64,000 nucleotides of DNA from the NCBI GenBank assembly GCA_936911875.1, contig CAKZGB010000007.1, positions 186,001-250,000 of the forward strand. Reading direction: 5' to 3'. Positions within the stretch are counted from its first letter, which is position 1. Each line of letters begins with the position of its first letter. The position numbers and the translations under genes are program-made. Source of the DNA: an uncultured Lysobacteraceae bacterium. Its GTDB lineage: Bacteria; Pseudomonadota; Gammaproteobacteria; Xanthomonadales; Xanthomonadaceae. The notes beneath the pieces are model-generated. The model searched no databases. It saw only the letters and a list, made by a program, of their open reading frames with translations, and had not been told where the DNA came from. Shown piece by piece: positions 34,842-43,818 of this stretch.

Positions 34842-34865
34842 GTTAATGCGCCCGCAGGCTTGCCG

Positions 34866-35840
34866 TTAGAACGGCTGAGCACGGTGCCAGGCCCACGCAT
34901 CGCCAATGATCTGATCCAGGGATGCCCGGCTTGGCGCCCAAGCCAGCTCTTTGCGGGCCCGCTCGCTCGAGGCCACCAGCACGGCGGGATCGCCTTCGCG
35001 GCGAGACTCCATGGCGAAGGGCACCGCCTGCCCCGAGACGCGTTCGGCGGCGGCAATCACTTCGCGGACGCTAAAGCCTTCGCCATTGCCCAAGTTGAAC
35101 ACGTGGTGGCCGGGGTTCGACGCCAAATACGTCAGGGCGTTGAGATGGGCATCGGCTAAATCGAGGACGTGCACGTAGTCGCGGATGCAGGTGCCGTCGC
35201 GGGTCGGGTAGTCGTCGCCGAAGACCTTGAGCTGAGGCCCGGTGCCGAGCAATCCACGCAACACGTTGGGGATCAGATGGGTCTCCGGCTGGTGGGACTC
35301 GCCGATGCCCTCGTCGGGAGCGGCGCCGGCAGCATTGAAGTAGCGCAACGCGACCGAGTTGAGGCCATATGCGGCGGCGGCATCCTGCAGGATCCGCTCC
35401 ACCATCCACTTGCTGGCGCCGTAGGGGTTGATCGGTTGGGTCGGGTGCTGCTCATCGATCAGTGCGCTCTGCGGGTGGCCGAAAACGGCAGCCGTCGAGG
35501 AAAACACCAGCTGATTCACATGATGGCGGCGCATGGCCTGCAGCAAATTCAGCGAGCCGGTGACATTGTTGCGGTAGTAGTCATACGGTTCGCGCACCGA
35601 ATGGCCGACCAGTGACAGTGCGCAAAAATGCATGACCGCGTCGACGGGTTCGGCGGTAAAGGCCGCATCCAGGCTTTCGGGGTTCAGCAGATCGGCCTGA
35701 ACTAGCGGCCCCCAGCGTACGGCCTCGGCATGGCCGGTGCTGAGGTTGTCGAGCACTGTAACGCGATGGCCGGCCCGCTGCAGTGCTAAAGCCGCATGGG
35801 AGCCGATATAGCCGGCGCCGCCACAAACCAGAATGTGCAT
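34866..35840 (-). CDS. galE: UDP-glucose 4-epimerase (first copy)
   Basis: 324 residues. Extended SDR with NAD site GGAGYIGSH, catalytic Ser/Thr region VFSSTAAVFG and Tyr-x3-Lys in YGASK. The C-terminal RREGDPAVLVASSERARKELAWAP is typical of GalE. It interconverts UDP-glucose and UDP-galactose. It lies outside the O-antigen cluster and is convergent with the OmpA-like gene; a second, diverged GalE is at 44739. Confidence 0.9.
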   Translation of the reverse strand: MHILVCGGAGYIGSHAALALQRAGHRVTVLDNLSTGHAEAVRWGPLVQADLLNPESLDAAFTAEPVDAVMHFCALSLVGHSVREPYDYYRNNVTGSLNLLQAMRRHHVNQLVFSSTAAVFGHPQSALIDEQHPTQPINPYGASKWMVERILQDAAAAYGLNSVALRYFNAAGAAPDEGIGESHQPETHLIPNVLRGLLGTGPQLKVFGDDYPTRDGTCIRDYVHVLDLADAHLNALTYLASNPGHHVFNLGNGEGFSVREVIAAAERVSGQAVPFAMESRREGDPAVLVASSERARKELAWAPSRASLDQIIGDAWAWHRAQPF

Positions 35841-36075
35841 GCGGAAGTCTGTCCTGAGGAGTCGTGATTCTGACTATTCTAGGTGGCCGCCTGCACGAAC
35901 TGAACGAATTTGGGCGGAATCGTTAAAAATTCGAAAGGTGCGAATCAGGTCATTGCCAAGTGGCAAAAATCGGCGTAGCGTGAATTGTCCGAGGCTCAGA
36001 ATTCGGACCACATCGTCAGTATGGCCTGCACTCTGCGCCCCGGGACCCTTGAACGGTAAAGCCCAGGAGGCCGCC

Positions 36076-36291
36076 ATGTTTGAAACCGATTCGCAGAAGT
36101 CCGCCGCACAGGCTCTGATGTCCAGCAACGAGCAATTCAAGCAGCTCTACCAGCGACATCAGTATCTGGATAAAAAGCTGATGGACTCTGATCTGGGGGT
36201 CAACGGTTTCGATGACATGACCGTTCAGGAACTGAAACGTGAAAAACTGGCCGCCAAACAGCGGCTGATGCAATGGGTCGGGGATAGCTGA
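36076..36291 (+). CDS. DUF465 (YdcH) family protein
   Basis: 71 residues. Short amphipathic helical hairpin: NEQFKQLYQRHQYLDKKLMD ... VQELKREKLAAKQRLMQWV, the DUF465 signature. A near-consensus AGGAGG five bases before the ATG at 36076 fixes the start. Function unknown in the family. Followed by a strong UUCG-loop terminator. Confidence 0.85.
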   Translation: MFETDSQKSAAQALMSSNEQFKQLYQRHQYLDKKLMDSDLGVNGFDDMTVQELKREKLAAKQRLMQWVGDS

Positions 36292-36320
36292 GCCCTTTGT
36301 ACGTCCATTTAGCTAAGACA

Positions 36321-36346
36321 AAGCCCGCACTTCGGTGCGGGCTTTT
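36321..36346 (+). terminator. Rho-independent terminator with UUCG tetraloop
   Basis: AAGCCCGCAC-TTCG-GTGCGGGCTT followed by TTCT. It lies 30 bp after the DUF465 gene. Confidence 0.9.
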
Positions 36347-36452
36347 CTGTAGCTGAATGAAAACTTCTCGAATCGACTAGACTCCAATTGATGTGAATCT
36401 CATCAGCACTCTCTACAATATGAGGTTAGCCATACCCGTAGGTGCCAAAAAA

Positions 36453-37829
36453 GTGCCCGTTCATCAATCCGTTCTAGAACTGATCGGCAATACTCCCATT
36501 ATCCAGGCCCAAAACCTGGACGTCGGCCCGTGCAAGCTGTTCCTGAAGCTCGAATCGCAGAACCCCGGCGGCTCGATCAAGGACCGCATCGGCCTGAGCA
36601 TGATCGAACAGGCGGAGAAGCGTGGCGACATCAAGCCTGGCGACACTCTGGTCGAAGGCACCGCGGGTAACACCGGTCTTGGTCTCGCACTGGTGGCGCA
36701 GGCGAAGGGCTACAAGCTGATTTTGGTTGTCCCGGACAAAATGGCCCGCGAGAAAATCTTCAACCTTAAGGCCATGGGTGCGAATGTCGTTTTGACGCGT
36801 TCTGACGTGGCGAAGGGGCATCCGGAGTACTACCAGGATTTGGCTAACAGGATCGCGGACGAAACCCCCGGCGCCTACTTCATCAACCAATTCGGCAACC
36901 CGGACAATCCGGCGGCGCACGAATTCGGTACCGGTCCGGAAATCCTGAGCCAGATGGTTGCGTTCGGTGGCGTCGATGCGGTCGTGTTCGGTTGCGGCTC
37001 GTCGGGCACGATGACCGGTCTGTCGCGTTGCTTCGCGTCAGCGTCCCCGTCGACCGAACTCATCCTCGCCGACCCTGTCGGTTCGATCCTTGAAGACTAC
37101 ATCAACCGCGGCGAAGTGGTGGAGAAGTCTGGCTCTTGGATGGTGGAGGGCATCGGTGAAGATTTCCTGCCAGACATCGCGGATTTCACCCGGGTCAAAA
37201 AAGCCTACGCCATCTCCGACAAGGAATCCTTCCTCACCGCCCGCGAATTGCTGGCGTCCGAAGGCATCCTCGGTGGCTCGTCGACCGGCACGATCCTCGC
37301 CGCCGCGCTGAAATACTGCCGCGAACAGACGGAGCCGAAGAATGTTTTGGTCCTTGTATGCGACACGGGCAATAAATACCTATCCAAAATGTACAACGAC
37401 TACTGGATGCTCGATAACGGTCTCCTTGCCAATGAGCCGACCGGCGATCTGCGCGATCTCGTGCTGCGCCCGTTCGACCGCCGCGACACCGTCGTCGTTG
37501 CCGCCACCGATTTGCTCGTCACGGCATATCAACGGATGAAGCTCTACGATGTGTCGCAACTTCCGGTGATGGATGGCGACACGTTGCTGGGCATCGTCGA
37601 CGAATCCGACGTGCTGCTCCACGTTTACGGTGACGAGTTGCGCTTCAAGGATCCCGTCTCCGCCGCGATGGTCACGAAGCTCGATTCCATCCAAGTGGGC
37701 GAGCCGCTGGAAGCATTGCTGCCTGTGTTCGAGCGCGGTCACGTCGCGATCGTCATGGACGGCTCCAAATTCATCGGTCTGGTCACCCGGATCGATTTGT
37801 TGAATTACCTGCGCCGGCGGGTGCAATGA
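36453..37829 (+). CDS. cbs: Cystathionine beta-synthase-type PLP enzyme with C-terminal CBS pair
   Basis: 458 residues. Fold-type II PLP domain (about 1-320): IGNTP near the start, PLP-lysine in NPGGSIKDR, phosphate loop EGTAGNTGLGLALV and GCGSSGTMTGLSRC. Two CBS domains follow (about 335-455; ATDLLVTAYQRMKLYDVSQLPV and GEPLEALLPVFERGHVAIVM). It condenses serine (or acetylserine) with homocysteine or sulphide. Start uncertain: GTG 36453 has AGGTG upstream and gives a homologue-like N-terminus; ATG 36420 is possible. It marks the left border of the O-antigen locus. Confidence 0.87.
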   Translation: MPVHQSVLELIGNTPIIQAQNLDVGPCKLFLKLESQNPGGSIKDRIGLSMIEQAEKRGDIKPGDTLVEGTAGNTGLGLALVAQAKGYKLILVVPDKMAREKIFNLKAMGANVVLTRSDVAKGHPEYYQDLANRIADETPGAYFINQFGNPDNPAAHEFGTGPEILSQMVAFGGVDAVVFGCGSSGTMTGLSRCFASASPSTELILADPVGSILEDYINRGEVVEKSGSWMVEGIGEDFLPDIADFTRVKKAYAISDKESFLTARELLASEGILGGSSTGTILAAALKYCREQTEPKNVLVLVCDTGNKYLSKMYNDYWMLDNGLLANEPTGDLRDLVLRPFDRRDTVVVAATDLLVTAYQRMKLYDVSQLPVMDGDTLLGIVDESDVLLHVYGDELRFKDPVSAAMVTKLDSIQVGEPLEALLPVFERGHVAIVMDGSKFIGLVTRIDLLNYLRRRVQ

Positions 37830-37915
37830 GCAACATGGTTTATGACGGAAAGTCGTCAGCCTCCCGCTCTTCACATTACATCTAATTTTCAAGTTAAAAG
37901 GTTCTCAGCATAATC

Positions 37916-38755
37916 ATGGCAAATCAAACAACCGCTCAACCGATTAGAGAATTCGATGCCGATCGGCGTAACTACACCGGTTTTTTCACCGACCTGTCCA
38001 AATCATTTGGACAATCTGCGATGTGGCGCGAGCTGGCTTGGCAGGACGTCAAGAATCGTTACCGTCGATCGTTCCTTGGCCCTTTCTGGCTGACGATCGG
38101 GATGTTGCTGTTCATCGCGGGCCTCGGTCCACTGTATTCGCAGCTCTTCGGGCAATCAATGACAGGCTATCTGCCGTATCTTGCCATCGGCTTGATGTTC
38201 TGGAACTACATCGTGGTGACAATCATCGAGCTGTGCGCCTCGCTGCATGGTAATGCAAACCTGATTCACTCGACCCGTACGCTTGTCGGAACCATGGTTC
38301 TCAGGACGATTTACCGCAACCTGATCATCCTCGCGCACAATTTCGCGGCAATCGTCATCGTGCTTGCGTTCGCACGCTGGATGCCTGACGCGAAGATTCT
38401 GTGGCTGATCCCTGGGCTTGCATTGCTCGTGTTGTTCCAGGTCTTTTTCGGCTACTTCATTTCAATCGTCTGCGCGAGGTACCGTGACGTCGAAAGCTTC
38501 CTGACGAGCATTCTGCAAATGGCGTTCTTCATCAGCCCGGTTGTGTGGAAGGTCTCGCAGTTGCCTGCCGGCAAGCGCCATTACGCAAACTTTAACCCGT
38601 TTGCATGGATGCTGGATGTCGTTCGTTCTCCATGGTTACATGAAGTTCCCTCAACGATGTCATGGATCAACTTGTGCGTTGCAACCGGTGTATTCGCGGC
38701 GCTCGCAATCTTTGTGTTCGGAAAGTTCCAGTCGCGCATCAGCTACTGGGTCTAA
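37916..38755 (+). CDS. wzm: O-antigen ABC exporter permease Wzm
   Basis: 279 residues with six hydrophobic segments of the ABC-2 type. The conserved entry WRELAWQDVKNRYRRSFLGPFW precedes the first helix, and FNPFAWMLDVVRSPWL lies near the end, as in Wzm/TagG. It exports a polyprenyl-linked polysaccharide across the inner membrane. It is followed 35 bp later by wzt, and both have AT-rich leader segments unlike the upstream genes. It is the first gene of the O-antigen locus. Confidence 0.92.
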   Translation: MANQTTAQPIREFDADRRNYTGFFTDLSKSFGQSAMWRELAWQDVKNRYRRSFLGPFWLTIGMLLFIAGLGPLYSQLFGQSMTGYLPYLAIGLMFWNYIVVTIIELCASLHGNANLIHSTRTLVGTMVLRTIYRNLIILAHNFAAIVIVLAFARWMPDAKILWLIPGLALLVLFQVFFGYFISIVCARYRDVESFLTSILQMAFFISPVVWKVSQLPAGKRHYANFNPFAWMLDVVRSPWLHEVPSTMSWINLCVATGVFAALAIFVFGKFQSRISYWV

Positions 38756-38790
38756 TTTCACATTACGTCGCAGGATTTTAAGGAAAAGTA

Positions 38791-39513
38791 ATGGCAAGTA
38801 TTGAATTGCGGGATTGCACAATTGACATTCCCGTCTACGGTTTAATGAACCGCTCTCTCAAGGGCACGATTGCAAATGCAACGACTGGCGGCCGCATTTC
38901 CCGCGAGAGTGGAACAGTCTCTACCGTCCGGGCACTTGATAATGTCTCCATGTATGTCGGTGCAGGCGAGCGTCTGGCACTCGTTGGGCACAACGGCTCG
39001 GGCAAGACAACGTTGCTGCGCCTCCTTGCGGGCATTTATGAGCCAAGCGGTGGGTACATCAAGACCGTTGGCAAGATCTCCAGCATGCTGGACATTACGC
39101 TCGGCATGAATCTCGAGGCCACCGGTTACGAAAATATCCAGCTGCGCGGACTTGCGGCTGGCCTGTCGGAAAAGCAAATCGCGCTTATCGTCAACGACGC
39201 CGCGGAATTCTCCGGGCTCGGTGAGTTTTTGCATCTTCCTGTCAGAACGTATTCCTCAGGTATGGTCCTGCGCCTCGCATTCTCGGTGGTGAGCACGCTT
39301 GACGCGGACATCATCGTCATGGACGAGTGGCTTAGCGTCGGTGATTCCGAATTCACTGAACGCGCGCAGGAGCGCCTGCGCCAGCTTGTCGACCGTGCGA
39401 AGATTCTCGTGGTAGCAACACATGACGCTTCTCTCGCTGAAAGGATCTGCAACAGAACGATTGTCCTGGATCACGGCAAGGTCATCAGCGACACCGGCGC
39501 GCCGAATGCCTAA
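38791..39513 (+). CDS. wzt: O-antigen ABC exporter ATPase Wzt, short form
   Basis: 240 residues, nucleotide-binding domain only. Walker A GHNGSGKTT (66-74), signature YSSGM (154-158, the Wzt/KpsT variant), Walker B IIVMDE (174-179), H-loop VATHD. Many O-antigen Wzt proteins carry an extra C-terminal carbohydrate-binding domain that reads the chain-end cap; this one stops right after the ATPase. That is the form seen in systems where export is coupled to synthesis. AAGGAAAAG precedes the ATG. Confidence 0.92.
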   Translation: MASIELRDCTIDIPVYGLMNRSLKGTIANATTGGRISRESGTVSTVRALDNVSMYVGAGERLALVGHNGSGKTTLLRLLAGIYEPSGGYIKTVGKISSMLDITLGMNLEATGYENIQLRGLAAGLSEKQIALIVNDAAEFSGLGEFLHLPVRTYSSGMVLRLAFSVVSTLDADIIVMDEWLSVGDSEFTERAQERLRQLVDRAKILVVATHDASLAERICNRTIVLDHGKVISDTGAPNA

Positions 39514-39541
39514 CGCGCGACGGAAGTAGCTTCGCATCGCC

Positions 39542-40291
39542 ATGTACGGCACAAATCGGTCACCGGATGTCTCCCTTGTCGTGACGCTTCACGATGAAGG
39601 AACGCTCGCATATTCTTCGCTAGTATCAATCGCAAAGAGTGTCCATGCCCTCAGCAGAGATTGCGAGACCATTCTGGTCTTGGACCGGGTGGACGAAGGA
39701 ACCGCCGCAACTGTCGCAGAGGCATTACGCAGACTCGAATGGCGTTGTCGGATTGAAAACGTGGATTTTGGGGATCCATCCTTATCCCGAAACTTCGGTA
39801 TAGCCGCATCAACCGCGCCGTTTGTGGGCGTGGTTGACGGTGACGATTTGATTTCCGAGAACTATCTCGCCGCACATTTGGAGGCTGCTGAGTCGGCCTC
39901 GTTACCGTGCGTTATCCGCCCCGCGCTGGTGGTGACCTTCGGCGCAGAGCAGAGCTTCCAGCTGCAACCCGATGAGTCGACGAATCCCATCTCGCGTGAG
40001 TCAATGTTGAGCATCAATCCGTGGATCTCAGCTGCATTCGCAGAAAGGTCGATTCTTGAGGAAAATCCTTGGCATCCGATCGTGAAACCGGGTTTCGGTT
40101 ACGAAGATTGGCATTGGAATTGCGAGCTGATGGCGGCCGGGATCAGGAATTTCACTGCGCCGGAAACAACATACTTCTATAGACGCCGAAAGGGCAGCTC
40201 CAGGAATATCAATGCGAATATGCATTCCAGTTGGTTGCCGAAGTCCGGCCTTTTTGCGACGCAAGTGCCGGCGCGGCGCGGGACGGCATGA
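39542..40291 (+). CDS. Family 2 glycosyltransferase, copy 1 of a tandem GT2-GT4 module
   Basis: 249 residues. GT-A fold: DVSLVVTLHDEG start strand, nucleotide-sugar Asp in VLDRVD, and the metal motif DGDD in VGVVDGDDLISENYLAAHL. Later NPWISAAFAERSIL and GFGYEDWHWNCELM, the latter a likely catalytic ED region. These features, including the WNCE segment, are shared with the GT2 at 41655. It overlaps the following GT4 gene by 4 bp (ATGA). Likely adds sugars to the lipid-linked O-antigen in the cytoplasm; donor unknown. Confidence 0.87.
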   Translation: MYGTNRSPDVSLVVTLHDEGTLAYSSLVSIAKSVHALSRDCETILVLDRVDEGTAATVAEALRRLEWRCRIENVDFGDPSLSRNFGIAASTAPFVGVVDGDDLISENYLAAHLEAAESASLPCVIRPALVVTFGAEQSFQLQPDESTNPISRESMLSINPWISAAFAERSILEENPWHPIVKPGFGYEDWHWNCELMAAGIRNFTAPETTYFYRRRKGSSRNINANMHSSWLPKSGLFATQVPARRGTA

Positions 40292-41658
40292 GAGTCGTCA
40301 GAAGGCTTGCAAGCGCGGCATACCGAATGATCGGCCGCCAGAGAGTTCGACTCATTTTCGCTTTGATTCCGCAGCTTAATGCCACAGGACGGACCTGGCG
40401 CACTCCTAAGCTTCCCGATTGGGGCATTGAAGCAATTCGCGACGCATCTCCAATCGAGTCGTCCCTGTCCGGTGTGGCCATCAACGCGCGAGCAATTCCC
40501 CCGGCGATGCTACCGCGAAGCGAGGCTGCGGGTCAGGCGTACTTCTCAATCCTGGCTACGATCGGACACTTGGGGCCAATCTCGCATTTCATCATTGCAC
40601 CATGGTTGAAGACCGGAGGGTCGGATCTCAATACGCTGCGGATCATCGAGGAGCTCGTCGCATTGGGAGAATCTCCGACGCTGGCGGTGACGGAGGATGA
40701 CAACGGTGATTGGATGGATAGGGTGCCTGACTCAGTGCCAGTCATTCCCCTGGCGACTCGGTTGTCAGCACTTAGCGTGGCGGAACGCATCGCCGTACTT
40801 TCGAGACTGCTGATCCAGCTTGAACCGGAGCGGATTCACATCATCAACAGCGACCTTGGTTGGCGAACCCTACAGGCCAACCCGCTTGCAATGTCAAACT
40901 TGGCTAGCATTTATTCCAGCCTGTACTGCGACGAGTATGATGCCGACGTTCGTCCGTTTGGCTATGCGCGTTGGTACCTCAGGGATTGCGCACCCTATCT
41001 GGATGGCGTCTTGATCGACAACCACCATTACCTGCAAGTGTGGTCCAGGGAGCTTGGTGTTCATGAGACTCTCTTTCACCCGGTGCCAACTTTCATTCCG
41101 TTTCATGCGCGGGAGGCAACTGGCCATGCCGGCGGAGCCGTCAAGGTGCTTTGGATGGGGCGACCAGTTCCTCAAAAGCAACCTCAGCTCCTCATTGAGC
41201 TGGCAAGGCGAATGCCTGAAATTCAATTTATCGCGTACGGCATTGATGAGACAGAAGCCAGACAAATCGACCGAAAGCTGCCTCTAAATTTGCGATTGAT
41301 GGGCGGTGGATCCACATTTGCAGAGTTGGAAGTTGCCGAATTCGACTGCTTCGTTAACACGTCTGCATGGGATGGATTACCGATGGTTATCAAGGAGGCG
41401 ATCAACGCGAGGCTACCTGTCGTGACATCATCGGTAGGCGGGATTCCTGAACTCATCAACCATGAGACAGGTTATCCGGTTTCGAATCCAGCGGATGTTG
41501 ATTCGTATGTGCATGCAATTAGGGAGGTGCTGTCGGATCGTGGTTCTGCAATGTCCAAGGCAAACAGCGCTTTCGATTATCAAGAATCGAAGCATTCAAG
41601 GCAAGCGATGCACCAAGCACTTCAAGAAATTCCCGGTTATCTGGAGCCAGGCAAATGA
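40288..41658 (+). CDS. Family 4 glycosyltransferase, copy 1 of a tandem GT2-GT4 module
   Basis: 456 residues. GT-B fold with HFIIAPWLKTGGSD near residue 110 and the C-terminal donor site VLWMGRPVPQKQPQLLIELA ... FVNTSAWDGLPMVIKEAINARLP and SVGGIPELI. The central stretch IHIINSDLGWRTLQANP ... CDEYDADVRPFGYARWYLRD is shared with the GT4 at 42418. It starts at ATG 40288, overlapping the GT2 stop, and its end overlaps the next GT2 by 4 bp. The first 70 residues are poorly conserved. Confidence 0.86.
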   Translation: MRVVRRLASAAYRMIGRQRVRLIFALIPQLNATGRTWRTPKLPDWGIEAIRDASPIESSLSGVAINARAIPPAMLPRSEAAGQAYFSILATIGHLGPISHFIIAPWLKTGGSDLNTLRIIEELVALGESPTLAVTEDDNGDWMDRVPDSVPVIPLATRLSALSVAERIAVLSRLLIQLEPERIHIINSDLGWRTLQANPLAMSNLASIYSSLYCDEYDADVRPFGYARWYLRDCAPYLDGVLIDNHHYLQVWSRELGVHETLFHPVPTFIPFHAREATGHAGGAVKVLWMGRPVPQKQPQLLIELARRMPEIQFIAYGIDETEARQIDRKLPLNLRLMGGGSTFAELEVAEFDCFVNTSAWDGLPMVIKEAINARLPVVTSSVGGIPELINHETGYPVSNPADVDSYVHAIREVLSDRGSAMSKANSAFDYQESKHSRQAMHQALQEIPGYLEPGK

Positions 41659-42425
41659 TTGATCAAGTTCCTAGCGACATCGACATATCCGTCATCGTCA
41701 CTCTGCACAGAGAGGGCATTCTTGCACACGCATCGCTGATCTCAATTTGTCAGTCGATTTCATCGGCACGCTCTAGCGGCGTGATGGTCGAGTTGATTAT
41801 TGTGCTCGACAATGCAGATGCGAAGACGACGGAAATTGTGGAGGGACATCCAAAGCTGGATGGAGACTTCCGGATTTTGCACGTCACAAATGGGGATTTG
41901 GCCCTTTCGCGGCACTCTGGCATCGCCGTTTCGCGAGGCGCATATATTTCCTTGGTCGACGGCGATGACATCGTTTCGCGGGATTATTTCCAGTTGCACT
42001 TCGAGCGCGCAGCGGCGTTGGACAAAGACCACGTGCTTCATCCGGAAATGGTCATCAGCTTCGGGCAATACAATGCATTCAATTGGCAGGTTGACCAAGC
42101 GGGCCAATATTTTCACAAGCCATCGTTGCTAAAGATAAATCCTTGGATCAGTGCCGCATTCGCCCACCGATCCGTGTTTGAGCGCGTGCCGCAAGTTGCG
42201 ATTGACACCAGGAAAACCGGATTCGGATTTGAGGATTGGAACTGGAATTGCGAAACGATCGCGAAAGGCATGGTGCATCGACTCGCCCCTGGGACCGCAT
42301 ACTTTTACCGTCGGAAATTCGTCGGATCCATGAACCAAAATAGTTTGAGCGCAAATGCAGTGATGCCACCGAACAGTCTCTTCGATTCGTCGCTTGTTAC
42401 ACCGGAGGACCGAAACCGTGATTAG
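41655..42425 (+). CDS. Family 2 glycosyltransferase, copy 2 of a tandem GT2-GT4 module
   Basis: 256 residues. DISVIVTLHREG, donor Asp in IIVLDNAD, metal motif ISLVDGDDIVSRDYFQLHF, then NPWISAAFAHRSVF and GFGFEDWNWNCETI. These align with the GT2 at 39542, showing an ancient duplication. It overlaps the GT4 before it by 4 bp and the GT4 after it by 8 bp, so all four genes are probably one translational unit. Confidence 0.87.
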   Translation: MIDQVPSDIDISVIVTLHREGILAHASLISICQSISSARSSGVMVELIIVLDNADAKTTEIVEGHPKLDGDFRILHVTNGDLALSRHSGIAVSRGAYISLVDGDDIVSRDYFQLHFERAAALDKDHVLHPEMVISFGQYNAFNWQVDQAGQYFHKPSLLKINPWISAAFAHRSVFERVPQVAIDTRKTGFGFEDWNWNCETIAKGMVHRLAPGTAYFYRRKFVGSMNQNSLSANAVMPPNSLFDSSLVTPEDRNRD

Positions 42426-43818
42426 GCGAGCGCGTATTTTTGCGGTGAGAGCGCTTGGTTGGCTCGCCCGAAGGATTCAGCCGGACAGTGGTGCCATATC
42501 GCATCACACCGCTTCTGGCACGGCTTGGGTCCCTCCCCAAATGCCTGGGTGGCTGCGTGACGAACTAGTCGCACTGTCAAGCATTGAACCGGAATTGCTT
42601 CCGGCGAGCGGGGATGTGTCGAAGTACGCCTACTATTCCGTTCCTCAGGATGACGCACCCGGAATTGTGTATTCAAATGCGATCACTCAGCTCACGTTAC
42701 GTCAATATACCTATATTTTCGTCATACCGTGGTTAAAGCCCGGCGGAGCAGACAAAGGCATTCTTCATCATGTGAAAGCGCTCCGCGAATTGCATCCTGC
42801 AGCGTCTATTCTCCTGATATCGACGGAGCCTTCCGACTCGCCATGGTCGGACCGCATTCCTTCCGGCGTCGAGTTTCTGGAGTTGGGCCTCCTTTTTGGG
42901 GGAATCAGTGACAGTGATCAAATGACAGTGCTAAGTCGATTGCTCGTCCAGCTTAGACCCGCCGCCACACATGTCATTAACTCAAGGATCGGTTGGCAAT
43001 GCTTGAAGTCCAATGGGCTCGCACTCTCCCAATCGGGACAGGTCTTCGCATCACTGTTCTGTGACGAATACAACGCGGCGATGACGCCGATTGGATACGC
43101 CAGGGATTTCCTTCGGGACACGCACGAGTCAGCATCGACCATCTTTTGTGATAACAGCCATTATCCCGGTGTTTGGACGAGCGAGATTGGTGTTCCGGCC
43201 GAAAAGTTCACTTTGCTGCCGTTTCCATATGATGGGGAAACGGTGGACGGTGCAAGAATTCCGTCCCTGAGAAAGCGGGTTATGTGGGCGGGTCGCCTTG
43301 ATCGCCAGAAGAGGTTGGATGTGCTTATCGACATCGCGAGGCAAACACCGGACATCCAGTATGACGTTTATGGCGCGACCGTGATGGCAACAGGGACAGA
43401 AGAGGCGGTGAAACTTCTCTCATCGTTGCCAAACGTGACGATGCATGGACCATTCAGTCGGATTGCAGACCACCTCCACCCTGAGCATTTTGCGTTCCTC
43501 ATGACGACAATGTGGGAGGGTACGCCGACCATGCTGCTCGACATTTGTGCGCTTGGTTTGCCAGTCGTCGCGCCGGCTGTTGGCGGAATTCCTGACATCA
43601 TTGATGCCGAACAGTTATACAGTACGTCTGATGCCGTGGATGAAGCTATTACCTTGATTCGCCGATTCCAAGTGGATGGCGAATTCGGGAGACGTTGCAG
43701 TGATCGTCAGCTCAGCGAGATCAAATCGCACCGTTCATGGGGCGAATTCACGCGACGCGTCGCGTCCGTTCCGGGTTACGTTAAAGTCCAGGAAGTTGAA
43801 TCCGCAGCGTTGCGGTAG
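42418..43818 (+). CDS. Family 4 glycosyltransferase, copy 2 of a tandem GT2-GT4 module
   Basis: 466 residues from GTG at 42418, which has GGAGG nine bases upstream inside the preceding gene. FVIPWLKPGGADKG, THVINSRIGWQCLKSNG, CDEYNAAMTPIGYARDFLRD and the donor site VMWAGRLDRQKRLDVLIDIA ... TTMWEGTPTMLLDICALGLPVVAPAVGGIPDII all align with the GT4 at 40288. Its last 43 bp overlap the 3' end of a convergent SDR gene. Confidence 0.86.
   Translation: MIRRARIFAVRALGWLARRIQPDSGAISHHTASGTAWVPPQMPGWLRDELVALSSIEPELLPASGDVSKYAYYSVPQDDAPGIVYSNAITQLTLRQYTYIFVIPWLKPGGADKGILHHVKALRELHPAASILLISTEPSDSPWSDRIPSGVEFLELGLLFGGISDSDQMTVLSRLLVQLRPAATHVINSRIGWQCLKSNGLALSQSGQVFASLFCDEYNAAMTPIGYARDFLRDTHESASTIFCDNSHYPGVWTSEIGVPAEKFTLLPFPYDGETVDGARIPSLRKRVMWAGRLDRQKRLDVLIDIARQTPDIQYDVYGATVMATGTEEAVKLLSSLPNVTMHGPFSRIADHLHPEHFAFLMTTMWEGTPTMLLDICALGLPVVAPAVGGIPDIIDAEQLYSTSDAVDEAITLIRRFQVDGEFGRRCSDRQLSEIKSHRSWGEFTRRVASVPGYVKVQEVESAALR

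Noticed and set aside
36391..36408. Clp/CRP-like site TGTGA-N6-TCAGC before cbs
   Set aside because: Only one half-site fits; the second lacks the TCACA match.
37830..37915. JUMPstart/ops element before the O-antigen genes
   Set aside because: GGCGGTAGCGTG or a close match is absent upstream of wzm.
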